A DNA stretch of 22,269 nt from a virus (IMGVR_UViG_3300029448_000491:1-22269); one strand, 5' to 3'; counted from the first letter of the stretch, positions 1 to 7,643 are shown. Translations and numbers: made by a program. The notes: generated by a model not told the origin, from the letters alone.

Positions 1-412
1 TATCATCTTCAAGAACAAAAAGAACATCACCTGCAATAATTAAGTGTTGTAAGGCAAGGAACACGACTTCTCTAAGGTTTTTAGATTTAAGTTTTGTATA
101 TACTTGGTCAGCTAACGACTCTAAATAGTTATTAATTTGTACGCTAGGTGTTACGCCGTCTTTAATAGCAAACTTAAAAAAGGGATCTTCATTCAAAGGA
201 ATTAATGCAGATAGCATTTTACTAGACATTGCCGTAACTCCTCTGGCGGGAACAGAGGAAAACGGAGTATACAAAGAATCTTCCTCTCCATGCGACTCCG
301 GGGGAAGGATAGAGGGAATAGTAAGCTTAGAAGCTTCCCTAGCATGATCCAGTTTCCTCTGTCGTTTAGAATTTAAAAGACGATAACGATCTGCTAAGGT
401 TTGTTCTGACAT
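1..412 (-). CDS. Portal (head-tail connector) protein, T7 gp8-like, N-terminal part
   Basis: This ORF starts at an ATG at 412 and runs off the left edge, so only the first 137 residues are visible. I translated it by hand. The N-terminus reads as a podoviral connector: a basic RYRLLNSKRQRKLDHA helix, a TIPSILPP segment, then SSVPARGVTAMSSKMLSALI followed by PFFKF. That order (RAxxxxxxTIP, then GARGVxxLxxKL, then FF) is typical of T7 gp8-type portals, which form the dodecameric DNA channel at the capsid vertex. A GAGGAG ribosome site lies 8 nt upstream, just inside the end of the preceding gene. It marks the start of the structural module, which would continue left of the window. The family is fairly certain; completeness cannot be judged. 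Confidence 0.87.
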   Translation of the reverse strand, partial: MSEQTLADRYRLLNSKRQRKLDHAREASKLTIPSILPPESHGEEDSLYTPFSSVPARGVTAMSSKMLSALIPLNEDPFFKFAIKDGVTPSVQINNYLESLADQVYTKLKSKNLREVVFLALQHLIIAGDVLFVLEDD

Positions 413-415
413 AAG

Positions 416-778
416 TTAAGCTCCTCTGGTGTCTGGTTTAGCTTGAGCCTCTTCTTCTTCGTTTTCTGGAATCTGCATATATGACATTCCGGCTGTCATA
501 GGTCTGTCTTCGGTAATAGACTCTACATTGGGCTTTCCAGCTACATCTGTGGCATCTACTTCAACAGCGGCTGCTGCTTCTGCCATTTGAATAGCTTCTT
601 TCTGTGCCTTTTCTTGTGCCATCTCTTCTTGCTGACGAGCCTTAGCTTGTGCCATTGCTGCTGACGCTTCTGCATTAGCTTGGCTTTCTTTTGCTTTCGT
701 TAAAGCAAGTTGCATTTGTCGTTCTCCGGCGCGGTCTGGTCCCATTCCACCGCCTCCAAAACTTCCGCCACTTCCCAT
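416..778 (-). CDS. Unknown Ala/Gln/Glu-rich protein upstream of portal
   Basis: A 120-residue protein I do not recognise. It has a glycine-rich N-terminus (GSGGSFGGGGMG), then an uninterrupted Ala/Gln/Lys/Glu-rich stretch from about residue 20 to 70 that is very likely a long helix or coiled coil, and an acidic C-terminus with EEEEA. There are no cysteines and no membrane segment. The start at 778 has an AGGG ribosome site about 8 nt upstream. The stop lies 3 nt before the portal start. Its place directly before the portal suggests a small virion or assembly protein, but this is inference from position only. Confidence 0.75.
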   Translation of the reverse strand: MGSGGSFGGGGMGPDRAGERQMQLALTKAKESQANAEASAAMAQAKARQQEEMAQEKAQKEAIQMAEAAAAVEVDATDVAGKPNVESITEDRPMTAGMSYMQIPENEEEEAQAKPDTRGA

Positions 779-792
779 GATAATACCCTTTC

Positions 793-1245
793 TTATTTAG
801 GTCTTGTTCTATTTAATCCCTTGAATTTGTTTTCTGAAAATGTTCCTTCAGAAAACGCTTTAGATTCTAGTCCTGCAATTTGTATCGAAGGACTACTTCT
901 AATTTTAATTTTCTTGGCTTTCGGGGGTCTAATAAGTGCCTCATCTGAAGTAAACTCTCCAGACATTTTTCCTGCAACGCCCGCTTGTGCCATCGCAACT
1001 TTTTCCCATCTGTCTTTGGTGTCTCTTTTAAGCTTATCAATTCTTTGCTGAGATTTTGAAGTCTGCATGTCTGCATAGGCGGAGACATATTTTGCTTGGT
1101 TACGAAGCTTTGTTGCGACTTGTCTTCCTGCGCCAATTGCATCTTTTTGCCACTCAAACCAAATGGGTTCCCAATATCTCATATAACACTCTCGACTATC
1201 ATATTCGTGAGGAGGATTGCATTCCGGTCTATCAAAAATTCCCAT
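793..1245 (-). CDS. Unknown 150-aa protein, basic, helical
   Basis: Unrecognised. The N-terminus is aromatic and Cys-containing (ECNPPHEYDSRECYMRYW, residues about 8-25). It is followed by a basic helical region with QQRIDKLKRDTKDRWEKVA and a Lys-rich tail. The ATG at 1245 overlaps the stop of the preceding gene as TAATG, with GGAGG 6 nt upstream, so the start is well supported and translation is probably coupled. T7-like phages often carry small internal virion or tail-associated proteins near the portal, and that is the best guess. No enzymatic motif is visible. Confidence 0.75.
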   Translation of the reverse strand: MGIFDRPECNPPHEYDSRECYMRYWEPIWFEWQKDAIGAGRQVATKLRNQAKYVSAYADMQTSKSQQRIDKLKRDTKDRWEKVAMAQAGVAGKMSGEFTSDEALIRPPKAKKIKIRSSPSIQIAGLESKAFSEGTFSENKFKGLNRTRPK

Positions 1246-1460
1246 TAAAAGCCTCCTCTTGTTTTATCTTGAGCTTTAAGAATTTGTTTTAATTTATCAA
1301 TAACAGATACCTGCCCAGCATTCTGGGCAAGCATCTTTATGAATTGTTCTGTAGGTACGTCCGGGTCAAACTGAATCGGAGGATACATTTTTTCGAGTTC
1401 TTCGATTAGTTTCGGATCTATTCTTGGAAAGTTCTTCAACTGTTTTCTCCAAAGTTTCAA
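1245..1460 (-). CDS. Unknown small protein, possibly the shifted-frame C-terminal half of the upstream ORF
   Basis: This open frame begins with a TTG at 1460 and has no convincing ribosome site. An in-frame ATG at 1388 also lacks one. The part after residue 12 looks like genuine protein (IDPKLIEELEKMYPPIQFDP, then a helical IKMLAQNAGQV region). It overlaps the preceding ORF (1366..1557) by 95 nt in the +1 frame. That ORF degrades into unlikely sequence (ETNRRTRKN) just where this one becomes plausible. So the two may be one protein made by +1 frameshifting, or joined by a sequencing indel, rather than two genes. The downstream gene starts at its stop as TAATG. Confidence 0.55.
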   Translation of the reverse strand: MKLWRKQLKNFPRIDPKLIEELEKMYPPIQFDPDVPTEQFIKMLAQNAGQVSVIDKLKQILKAQDKTRGGF

Positions 1461-1557
1461 GTCGATCAGTCCACGTCTTAATAATCAAAGACATTTCAGC
1501 TTGATTAAGTGGTTGCGCTCTGTCTAACTTAAATTGAATGTTAGGACTAAGTTCCAT
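1366..1557 (-). CDS. Unknown small coiled-coil protein
   Basis: A 63-residue ORF. I chose the ATG at 1557 because GGAGG lies 6 nt upstream, inside the last codons of the previous gene; the longer GTG start at 1569 would sit on top of that site. Residues about 16-45 (AEMSLIIKTWTDRLETLEKT) look like an amphipathic helix or coiled coil. The last 20 residues are Arg/Asn/Ser-rich and look out of frame, which fits the idea that the true product continues in the +1 frame (see 1245..1460). No function can be assigned. Confidence 0.6.
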   Translation of the reverse strand: MELSPNIQFKLDRAQPLNQAEMSLIIKTWTDRLETLEKTVEELSKNRSETNRRTRKNVSSDSV

Positions 1558-1558
1558 T

Positions 1559-1753
1559 TTAACCTCCACCTACAGTTCCATCAATAGCTGTATCTAGGGC
1601 TTGCGTCATTTGTTCAAACTTTTCGGTTTGTCCGTCTCTAACTGCTTTTACTGCTCCAATCGATCCCGCACCCATAACAGTACCCAAGATCATATACTCA
1701 GCAGTCTGCATTCCAGACTCATCCGATAAAAATCTTTTAATGTTTTGTAACAT
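1559..1753 (-). CDS. Flp/Tad-type prepilin-like small protein
   Basis: A 64-residue protein whose N-terminal half matches the layout of type IVb (Flp) pilins. It has a short basic leader (MLQNIKRFLSDESG), then MQTAEY, then a hydrophobic helix (MILGTVMGAGSIGAVKAV). Flp prepilins are cut by the Tad prepilin peptidase after Gly in the motif G/XXXXEY. Here Gly14, four residues, Glu19 and Tyr20 fit exactly. The C-terminus (residues 40-64) is polar and ends in GTVGGG. The start at 1753 has AAAGGA 6 nt upstream, and the gene follows the ribonucleotide reductase by 9 nt. A generic single-span phage membrane protein such as a small holin is the alternative. Pilin-like sequence is seen; pilin function is inference. 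Confidence 0.6.
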   Translation of the reverse strand: MLQNIKRFLSDESGMQTAEYMILGTVMGAGSIGAVKAVRDGQTEKFEQMTQALDTAIDGTVGGG

Positions 1754-1762
1754 GTTGTTCCT

Positions 1763-3700
1763 TTACTTTACTAAATCTACTATTTCGCAAGATCCACCTT
1801 GGCAGGCAAGGCTATGCGAGTTAATTGTTGTATCCTCTTTTTCGTAAGAACTAAGAGTATTAAAGTTAACATCGCTTGGCATGTTATCTTTCATAGTTTG
1901 ATATGTCTGCTCATCGCAGGCCTCAAACGGAGCTTGTTCGTATACATGGTCATCAGAAGGCAAGAAGGAGATACCAGAAACATATTTCCAATTATCCCAT
2001 ACCCATTGACCAATAGACAGGAACTCATCATCTTGATAAGATACTGTAATACTAGGCTTATGATGGCACCAGTATCGTTGGTATAGCAACCATAGATCTA
2101 AGTGATCGAGTGCTTTGATATTCTTCTGAGTCACAGTACTGCAAGGAGACTTGATAGGGAAAGAAAACACATGGGTTGTGTCTGGTCTTTGCATACAAGG
2201 CTCACTTGGAATGTTGTGGTCTACCATAAACTTACAAATAGGGTCAGTAATATCTGCTCGAACACGGCGAATGTAATAATCGCTATATCGAGGATGCATT
2301 CCTGAGGATGTTCCCGCCACACAGGAGGTAGTTCCACTAGGCTTACAGCAAGTAATAGATTTACTTGGACTAATACCAAGCTTGCCTGCCCATCTTAGGT
2401 TGGTTTTTACAGCTTCTTCTCGTAGTTCTTCTAGAACATAAGAAAGCTTACCTTTGCCTAGCTGCCCGCTCATTAACTTACTGTCGTAAATACCAGTGAA
2501 CGATACACCAAGAAGTCTTTCTTCTTCGCAGTTTTCCTTAAACTCTTTTCGTAGATAAGGAAACGCAGTGAAGGAGGACTGGATTGTACCTAAGATGGTA
2601 GCCATTTGTACCTTTTTACGAAGGCTTTCTAGGTCATCTTCTGGCCTTACAACAACTTCTGTTAGATTACAGAATTGATAAGGACGAAGGATAATTTCAG
2701 AACATGGGTTTGTTCCAAACTTAATGCCTTCTGTCTTACGTCCAGCCTTAGCTGCAATCCTAGACATAGCTTCTTGATTACAAATACCGCGCTCTCCCGA
2801 CCTTGAATCGTAGAGATGGCTCCATTCTTGGAGGAACTGACCTAGATCAGGCTTGTGATCATATACAGCGGAGTTGTTAGCGAGGCTTCTATGCCCTGAG
2901 CTTTCCCACCAAGGACCAGCCTTAGCCTTAGCCATTTCATGATCTGATACATCGCTTAGTGAAATCAAGGCTGATCGTCGAACCGCACCGGCAATAACAA
3001 TCTCACCAATTAGACATACAATATCATGTACTTCAATAGGCTTGAGCTTTCTGCCAGCACAGTTATAGAACAGCTTAACAATATATCTAAACAACCGTTC
3101 AAGTGGTTCGGGGCCGCTTGCGCGACCACCAAAAGTCTTTAGCCTTGCTCCAGCAGGACGAACTAGGGAGGTGTCCCATGTAGGATGCACTCCATCGTAT
3201 AGATAATTAAGAAGCTTTCTAAGAGCCTCGGCCCAGCCTACTCGGGAGTCTTCAACCAAAATCTTATCATCATTTTTGTTAATCTCAGAAGGAACCTTTG
3301 GAAGCTGCTCTGTGTATTCTCTTTCACAAGAGAAGCCTACTCCCGTTCCGCAACATAAGATATACAAAACCTCAGAAAAAGAGCGAGTGTCTTTAATAGG
3401 CAAGTAAGAGCAGTTGTAGAAAACGGTGTTGTCTACATCAGCCGCTGGACCTGCGCTCATCAAAGCCCTCATTGAGGGGAACACTTCTAGATTATTTGTG
3501 GCTTCTTTACATTCATTTAGAGTTTGGGAGTAATCTGTGTTGTCTTCCTGTCCCACCAATAAATATGTATTATTGTAAACATAATCATAGTATCGGCTGA
3601 CACATTCATCCCAAGTTTCTCGTCTGTTCTTTTCTTCAACCCACTTACAGTAACGCGAAGTTACAATAAACTGCTGAAATAGGTCCATTTCTTTGTTCAT
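1763..3700 (-). CDS. nrdJ: Adenosylcobalamin-dependent (class II) ribonucleotide reductase
   Basis: A 645-residue monomeric class II reductase that converts ribonucleotides to deoxyribonucleotides with a B12-derived radical, so it needs no oxygen and no small subunit. Visible signatures are VFYNCSYLPI (Cys97, one of the substrate-reducing pair), NPCSEI (thiyl Cys333 and Glu335) with Cys344 in QFCNLTEV, CKPSGTTSCVAGTSSG for phosphate binding, and the C-terminal redox pair CQGGSC (Cys633, Cys638). All residues expected for activity are present. It is about 90 residues shorter than the Lactobacillus triphosphate reductase. The ATG overlaps the upstream stop as ATGA. It sits with exonuclease, polymerase and ThyX and supplies dNTPs for phage replication. 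It implies a host that makes or imports cobalamin. Confidence 0.95.
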   Translation of the reverse strand: MNKEMDLFQQFIVTSRYCKWVEEKNRRETWDECVSRYYDYVYNNTYLLVGQEDNTDYSQTLNECKEATNNLEVFPSMRALMSAGPAADVDNTVFYNCSYLPIKDTRSFSEVLYILCCGTGVGFSCEREYTEQLPKVPSEINKNDDKILVEDSRVGWAEALRKLLNYLYDGVHPTWDTSLVRPAGARLKTFGGRASGPEPLERLFRYIVKLFYNCAGRKLKPIEVHDIVCLIGEIVIAGAVRRSALISLSDVSDHEMAKAKAGPWWESSGHRSLANNSAVYDHKPDLGQFLQEWSHLYDSRSGERGICNQEAMSRIAAKAGRKTEGIKFGTNPCSEIILRPYQFCNLTEVVVRPEDDLESLRKKVQMATILGTIQSSFTAFPYLRKEFKENCEEERLLGVSFTGIYDSKLMSGQLGKGKLSYVLEELREEAVKTNLRWAGKLGISPSKSITCCKPSGTTSCVAGTSSGMHPRYSDYYIRRVRADITDPICKFMVDHNIPSEPCMQRPDTTHVFSFPIKSPCSTVTQKNIKALDHLDLWLLYQRYWCHHKPSITVSYQDDEFLSIGQWVWDNWKYVSGISFLPSDDHVYEQAPFEACDEQTYQTMKDNMPSDVNFNTLSSYEKEDTTINSHSLACQGGSCEIVDLVK

Positions 3701-4317
3701 ACATTTTCTTTCTTAAGAAGATCATCGTAAAGCATTTTGGGAGTCCAAGCAGATTTGCTGGTCTCAATCCCAAACATTTTTAATAATTCCGCCGTAACCG
3801 TTACGCAGTCATTTGTGTCTCTGGGGTATCCTAATATTCGGATAGGGAAAAAGACATATGCAATTCCATAAGCAAGATCTTTAGGAGAATGCGCTCCCCT
3901 GTGAATACGTAAATTACTTGTGTATTCTAACATATCTTCTGGGTCAGGCAGCTTACTACATTTAAGTGTAATTGTTTCCTTTAAAGTGTATCTATCCCCT
4001 ATAATAGGCTCAGATCTCCAGAAGTGCTGTCCCTCTCTTGTTTCATGATAAACACCATCAAAGGATAGGGCCACATGAGAAAAAGGATTTAAACACTTAT
4101 GAAAAAACAAAAGGTAGTAAAATATAAAAAAGGGTTTTAAGCATGTATACAGAGTTCGGTTTAGCTTACACTTTGTAATTACGCTGTTGAACACTCTTCT
4201 TGCTACAATTCTGTTGTGCTTACAAAAAGACTTGTCATAAAGTAACTTATTGTATGTTAAAGAATAGAAGCTTACATCAACGGTTTGTTTATTCCTTACC
4301 CAATTATTGGATTCCAT
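3697..4317 (-). CDS. Possible permuted papain-like (NlpC/P60 or YiiX type) hydrolase
   Basis: A 206-residue protein. Residues 60-75 are strongly hydrophobic and aromatic (KPFFIFYYLLFFH). They are followed by FSHVALSFDGVYHETREG (His81) and later by NDCVTVTAELLKMFGI (Cys171). A His in an HVAL strand followed later by a Cys starting a helix is the order seen in circularly permuted papain-like enzymes (LRAT/YiiX group), which act as amidases, acyltransferases or peptidases. This assignment is tentative. The first 55 residues are basic, Cys-rich and unlike anything I know. The start at 4317 has AGGAGG about 9 nt upstream and overlaps the exonuclease end by 22 nt. A cell-wall or lysis-related role is possible, but so is one in the nucleotide gene cluster that flanks it. 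Confidence 0.72.
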   Translation of the reverse strand: MESNNWVRNKQTVDVSFYSLTYNKLLYDKSFCKHNRIVARRVFNSVITKCKLNRTLYTCLKPFFIFYYLLFFHKCLNPFSHVALSFDGVYHETREGQHFWRSEPIIGDRYTLKETITLKCSKLPDPEDMLEYTSNLRIHRGAHSPKDLAYGIAYVFFPIRILGYPRDTNDCVTVTAELLKMFGIETSKSAWTPKMLYDDLLKKENV

Positions 4318-5039
4318 AGGATAATTTCCTCCTTTTCTTTATCATACTCCCCGTTTCGGAGTATTCTAATACACCTAGCCATAGCCAAAGCGAATTCTTC
4401 TGGATCCATGTCTACTTGTTTGTTTTCAGGCCTTGTTTCGTTTTTATACATCTCAATAATAGCAGAATCCCACTCTTCTTTAGGGGTATTATCCAACATC
4501 TTCTCTGCTTTCTTCGGCCCCACTCTCCATAATCCGGGGATATTGTCAGTTGAATCTCCTGTCATCCACTGCATATAGAAAAAGCGATCTGCTTCATCTA
4601 GGGATACATAAACAGGAGCTTCTTCTTTATCTGGATTCCAGTGCCAACCGGGAACACACCGCAAATCTTTATCTATAGTAACAGAAACGCCTTTTTCAGA
4701 AGATGATACCATTCCCATTAAGTCATCAGCCTCCAGTCTATCCAAGCACTTTACTGTACTAGATCCTTCATAGATAATCTCTAAAGCGTAGTCCAAGGCA
4801 TCTGGAGAATGTAGCTTGTCTCTATGTGCTTTATAAGCAGGCCAGAAGTCTCTCCTATAATTCTTGCTTCTAGGACAAGAAAAACAAACAACAACATTAG
4901 ATACTCCTTCGGGAGTCCAAGTTTTAATGTCGTGTACAAGCCTGTCTTCTAGTTCATCAATGCCTTCTACATCTGCCCAATGAGCAGCACGGTATGCTAG
5001 GATGTCTCCATCCAAAGCGGCAAGGTTAGGATATTCCAT
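4296..5039 (-). CDS. 5'-3' exonuclease / flap endonuclease, T7 gp6-like
   Basis: A 247-residue FEN/PIN-like nuclease. Metal-binding acids are in place: DGDILAY (Asp10, Asp12), EADDLMG (Glu103, Asp105, Asp106), TIDKD (Asp123, Asp125) and TGDSTDNIPG (Asp162, Asp165). The helix-hairpin-helix WRVGPKKAEKML, which holds the duplex backbone, follows. In T7-like phages this enzyme degrades host DNA, removes RNA primers and takes part in recombination. Its start overlaps the upstream stop as TAATG, so it is coupled to the kinase-like gene. Length is close to the phage norm of about 250-300 residues. Confidence in the family is high. Confidence 0.92.
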   Translation of the reverse strand: MEYPNLAALDGDILAYRAAHWADVEGIDELEDRLVHDIKTWTPEGVSNVVVCFSCPRSKNYRRDFWPAYKAHRDKLHSPDALDYALEIIYEGSSTVKCLDRLEADDLMGMVSSSEKGVSVTIDKDLRCVPGWHWNPDKEEAPVYVSLDEADRFFYMQWMTGDSTDNIPGLWRVGPKKAEKMLDNTPKEEWDSAIIEMYKNETRPENKQVDMDPEEFALAMARCIRILRNGEYDKEKEEIILWNPIIG

Positions 5040-5809
5040 TAATCGGCTCCTTCAGGAAATTCATCATCGTCATCGTCATCGTCATCAAACTCAACGTAAT
5101 CATCAGGATTAATTCCAAACTTTTCAAATATCTCATCAAGTATTTGAGATACATACTCAATCTTAAGCTGGGACTGACTAGCCTGAGCAATCTTATCCTT
5201 ATCGTTTTCATTCAACATTCTTGTGCCAAGCCACACTTCAGAATATATTTCTACAACTGCACGAAGATCGTCTAGGTCTCCATCGTTTTGGAGAATAGTT
5301 CCAAAGATTCCTTTGTAATTAGGATCCTTAGCTTCGATGTTGTTAGCCATCATCTCAGACTCATGGTATCTCCAGTCAGCGTCTTGTTCATCAATCTCTC
5401 GATCTCCGTTAGCAACAAAGATTTGAATTGCATCAAAGTCTCTTCCTTTAGCTACTTCATTAAGATATCTACAGTCATCTACAAGGATAACTCGTTCCCA
5501 GTATTTTTCACCTCGCTCAATATCTTCTGCCTCAAGGTTAATAATCTCTTTTATTTTCTGAGACCATCTGTTTACCCAGTAATCCGAATCTTCTTTTCGT
5601 TTCTCTGCGCCAATGGCTTGGCAGTAGTTTCTGTATTCTGTAGAATCTTTGTCTTTTGTATACCCTCTCTCTTCTGCATCGTCCTTGATAGGACCAGCAA
5701 AAGGAAGAAACACAGGCTTAAAGCCTAAGTGGTATGCAAACTCAGCCACCATCTTAGCAATGGTAGTCTTTCCTACTCTTGCTCGTCCTCCAAACATTAC
5801 CATCCGCAT
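5039..5809 (-). CDS. P-loop kinase, probable deoxynucleoside monophosphate kinase
   Basis: A 256-residue P-loop protein. It has a Walker A GGRARVGKTT (residues 7-16), then LPFAGPIKDDAE, CQAIGAEKRKEDSDYWVNRW and RVILVDDCRYLNEV, then a late DGDLDDL. This order follows phage dNMP kinases of the T4 gp1 type, which phosphorylate dNMPs to dNDPs. The gene lies between DNA polymerase and exonuclease, in keeping with that role. The C-terminus carries eight consecutive aspartates encoded by a 6-nt tandem repeat (5061-5086), which should be disordered and strongly acidic. The start overlaps the small upstream ORF by 13 nt. A non-nucleotide P-loop ATPase is the alternative. Confidence 0.78.
   Translation of the reverse strand: MRMVMFGGRARVGKTTIAKMVAEFAYHLGFKPVFLPFAGPIKDDAEERGYTKDKDSTEYRNYCQAIGAEKRKEDSDYWVNRWSQKIKEIINLEAEDIERGEKYWERVILVDDCRYLNEVAKGRDFDAIQIFVANGDREIDEQDADWRYHESEMMANNIEAKDPNYKGIFGTILQNDGDLDDLRAVVEIYSEVWLGTRMLNENDKDKIAQASQSQLKIEYVSQILDEIFEKFGINPDDYVEFDDDDDDDDEFPEGAD
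5061..5086. repeat. CGTCAT tandem repeat coding for poly-Asp
   Basis: A run of TCATCATCGTCATCGTCATC and further copies, read on the minus strand as alternating GAT/GAC codons. It encodes eight Asp residues near the C-terminus of the kinase-like protein. Short hexamer repeats of this kind change length easily by slippage without breaking the frame. Confidence 0.85.
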
Positions 5810-5961
5810 GATTCTACGTCCTTTCTAATATTAGTATCTTCTTCTTGAAGATTGCTAATGATCCATACAAGGTATGCAATCGTATAAATTCCATACACGG
5901 TTGGGTTATATTCTCTTAGCTTCTGTGCTTTACGAAGCAGAAAGTAATTACAATCATACAT
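5797..5961 (-). CDS. Small 54-aa protein with one hydrophobic segment, between polymerase and kinase
   Basis: A short ORF found by translating the gap. It begins MYDCNYFLLRKAQKLREYNP, has a hydrophobic, aromatic stretch (YGIYTIAYLVWIISNL, residues about 23-38), and ends VESCGW. The ATG overlaps the DNA polymerase stop as TAATG. The stop lies inside the first codons of the kinase-like gene, so both junctions show coupled translation and support it being a real gene. The hydrophobic run is barely long enough for a membrane span, so it could be a small membrane protein or simply a buried helix. No family recognised. Confidence 0.7.
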   Translation of the reverse strand: MYDCNYFLLRKAQKLREYNPTVYGIYTIAYLVWIISNLQEEDTNIRKDVESCGW

Positions 5962-7643
5962 TAGTGTGTCTCCGACCAGTTAGAACCAATTTTGTACTCA
6001 CCATCTAAGGGCATTTGTACTCCTAGTTTTTCTCCAGCAGTAATGATGCTCTCCACTCCGGCTCTACCAATATCTTCGGCAATTTCAGAAGGACACTCCA
6101 ACTGCCATTCATCATGTACAGTAGCCATGAACTTAACTCCCTTGGTTTTGTTTATCTTAGTGTCTAAAATAGCTTGAGCCAGTTTCATAACAATAGCTCC
6201 GTCACCCTGTAGCTGGACATTCAATGCAGCATGTTCACTACGACAGGGAACCTCTCGTCCATCGAGAAGAGTGATTGTTTTCTTCTTAGCTACTTGAAAC
6301 TTTACTTCATCAATAAGCTTCTTAAGTGCTGGCATGTTACGAAGAAATCGTTGCTTCAATGTACGTCCGTTCTGTCCAGTGATTTTAGAGATCTTATCAT
6401 CACCAGCCCCGTAAATGAATCCGTAAAAGAAAGTTTTACAGACAGCACGGCTTTCGATACCAGCTTGTATCATATTGTAGTCATGGATATCTGAACTTAG
6501 AATCACTTCAGCATACTTGCCATTATCATACCTAGCCATTCTACTGGCAAGCATTCTAGCTTCCAAACCAGACGCATCAATTCCCACCATTACATTACCT
6601 TCTGTAGGCATAAACAAAGATCTCATTCTTGGATCAGAGTTTACTTGTTGAAGGTTAGGTTGCGAAGCAGTCATCCTACCAGTAACAGTACCTTGCGGAT
6701 TGACATTGCCATGAATACGTCCATCTCTGGAGTTAGCAGCCCGAGTACACCAATCGGTTACTTGACCCTGCATCTTTGTAAGGTCAAAGTAAGTAGCAAG
6801 CTTAGATGCTTCAGGAAAGTCTAAAGACTTAAGAACATCTGAATCTACTTTAGGGTTTCCTTTTTCAGTCTTAGGAGCAACCCACTTATATTTATCATAA
6901 AGTCTTTCGGCTATCTGTTGACGAGAGCCGGGGTTAAAGATTGTGATCTTATCTTTGAGTCTTTTTCCTGTTTTGTCCGAGACTCGTATTTCAGTCTTTG
7001 CAGGAAATACACACCTAAGATTATCCTCGATCTCTGCTTTTTCTAAACTAAGAAGCGCATCGAGTCTAGTGGCTTCTGGTAAATTAAAAGCTATGCCATT
7101 TTCAATTTGCTTTGCAATAATGTCTGTGACAAGGTGTTCAAGAATAACTGATTTATTGTATTTGTTAATAAAGTTTTTCTGTGCAATCCAGATCTTTTCA
7201 TTAACGTCAACATCTCTAATACAATATTCAATCATCTCATCAGAACATTCTTTCCAACCGCCTTGGTAATCCATTTTCTCGAAACCAAGGTGCTTACCCC
7301 AGCAAGCCAGAGAGTTACCGCCCAGCGGGTTCTGGCTCTTCTCGGGATACATCATTCTTGAGACAATGAGAGTATCCAGTTTCCTAGTTCGTATAGGCCC
7401 GAAGAGACGTACAAGAACGGGTACATCATAGAGCGTAATATTGTGGCCGATAAGAAGATCGGCATTACGAAGAGCAGCAATACCAGATTCCATATTAGTT
7501 TCAGTGTAAACATTAGTTTCTCCTGTGTCTACGTTTTTAGTTACAAGGCAGTGTACCTTGGTTACTTCTTTCTGTGGCTCACCTTTTTTATTGAGGGTGA
7601 GTTCGTTAAGCCCATCGGCTTCGATATCAAATACAAGTTTCAT
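5961..7643 (-). CDS. DNA polymerase, family A, T7 gp5-like, with 3'-5' exonuclease
   Basis: A 560-residue replicative polymerase. The proofreading domain has DIEADGL (Asp6, Glu8), GHNITLYDVP and YCIRD (Tyr140, Asp144). The polymerase domain has TGRMTASQPNLQQV, motif A VGIDASGLEARM (Asp356), motif B RAVCKTFFYGFIYG (Arg399, Lys403, Tyr407) and motif C VHDEWQ (His510, Asp511, Glu512). All catalytic residues are present. The residue matching E. coli 762 is Tyr, as in T7. At 560 residues against 704 for T7 gp5 it is short, and I see no room for a thioredoxin-binding loop in the thumb, so processivity may be handled differently. The ATG at 7643 has AGGA upstream. It is followed at once by the small ORF at 5961. 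Confidence 0.95.
   Translation of the reverse strand: MKLVFDIEADGLNELTLNKKGEPQKEVTKVHCLVTKNVDTGETNVYTETNMESGIAALRNADLLIGHNITLYDVPVLVRLFGPIRTRKLDTLIVSRMMYPEKSQNPLGGNSLACWGKHLGFEKMDYQGGWKECSDEMIEYCIRDVDVNEKIWIAQKNFINKYNKSVILEHLVTDIIAKQIENGIAFNLPEATRLDALLSLEKAEIEDNLRCVFPAKTEIRVSDKTGKRLKDKITIFNPGSRQQIAERLYDKYKWVAPKTEKGNPKVDSDVLKSLDFPEASKLATYFDLTKMQGQVTDWCTRAANSRDGRIHGNVNPQGTVTGRMTASQPNLQQVNSDPRMRSLFMPTEGNVMVGIDASGLEARMLASRMARYDNGKYAEVILSSDIHDYNMIQAGIESRAVCKTFFYGFIYGAGDDKISKITGQNGRTLKQRFLRNMPALKKLIDEVKFQVAKKKTITLLDGREVPCRSEHAALNVQLQGDGAIVMKLAQAILDTKINKTKGVKFMATVHDEWQLECPSEIAEDIGRAGVESIITAGEKLGVQMPLDGEYKIGSNWSETH

Noticed and set aside
710-1051. 113-aa plus-strand open frame
   Set aside because: Opposes two coupled minus-strand genes and has no upstream ribosome site. 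No plus-strand gene is supported anywhere in the window.
867-1157. 96-aa minus-strand frame inside the 150-aa gene
   Set aside because: Lies wholly within 793-1245 in another frame; the latter has the good ribosome site and TAATG coupling.
5288-5728. 146-aa plus-strand open frame
   Set aside because: Antisense shadow of the kinase-like gene; composition is Phe/Ser-rich, as expected for reverse reading of Lys/Glu codons.
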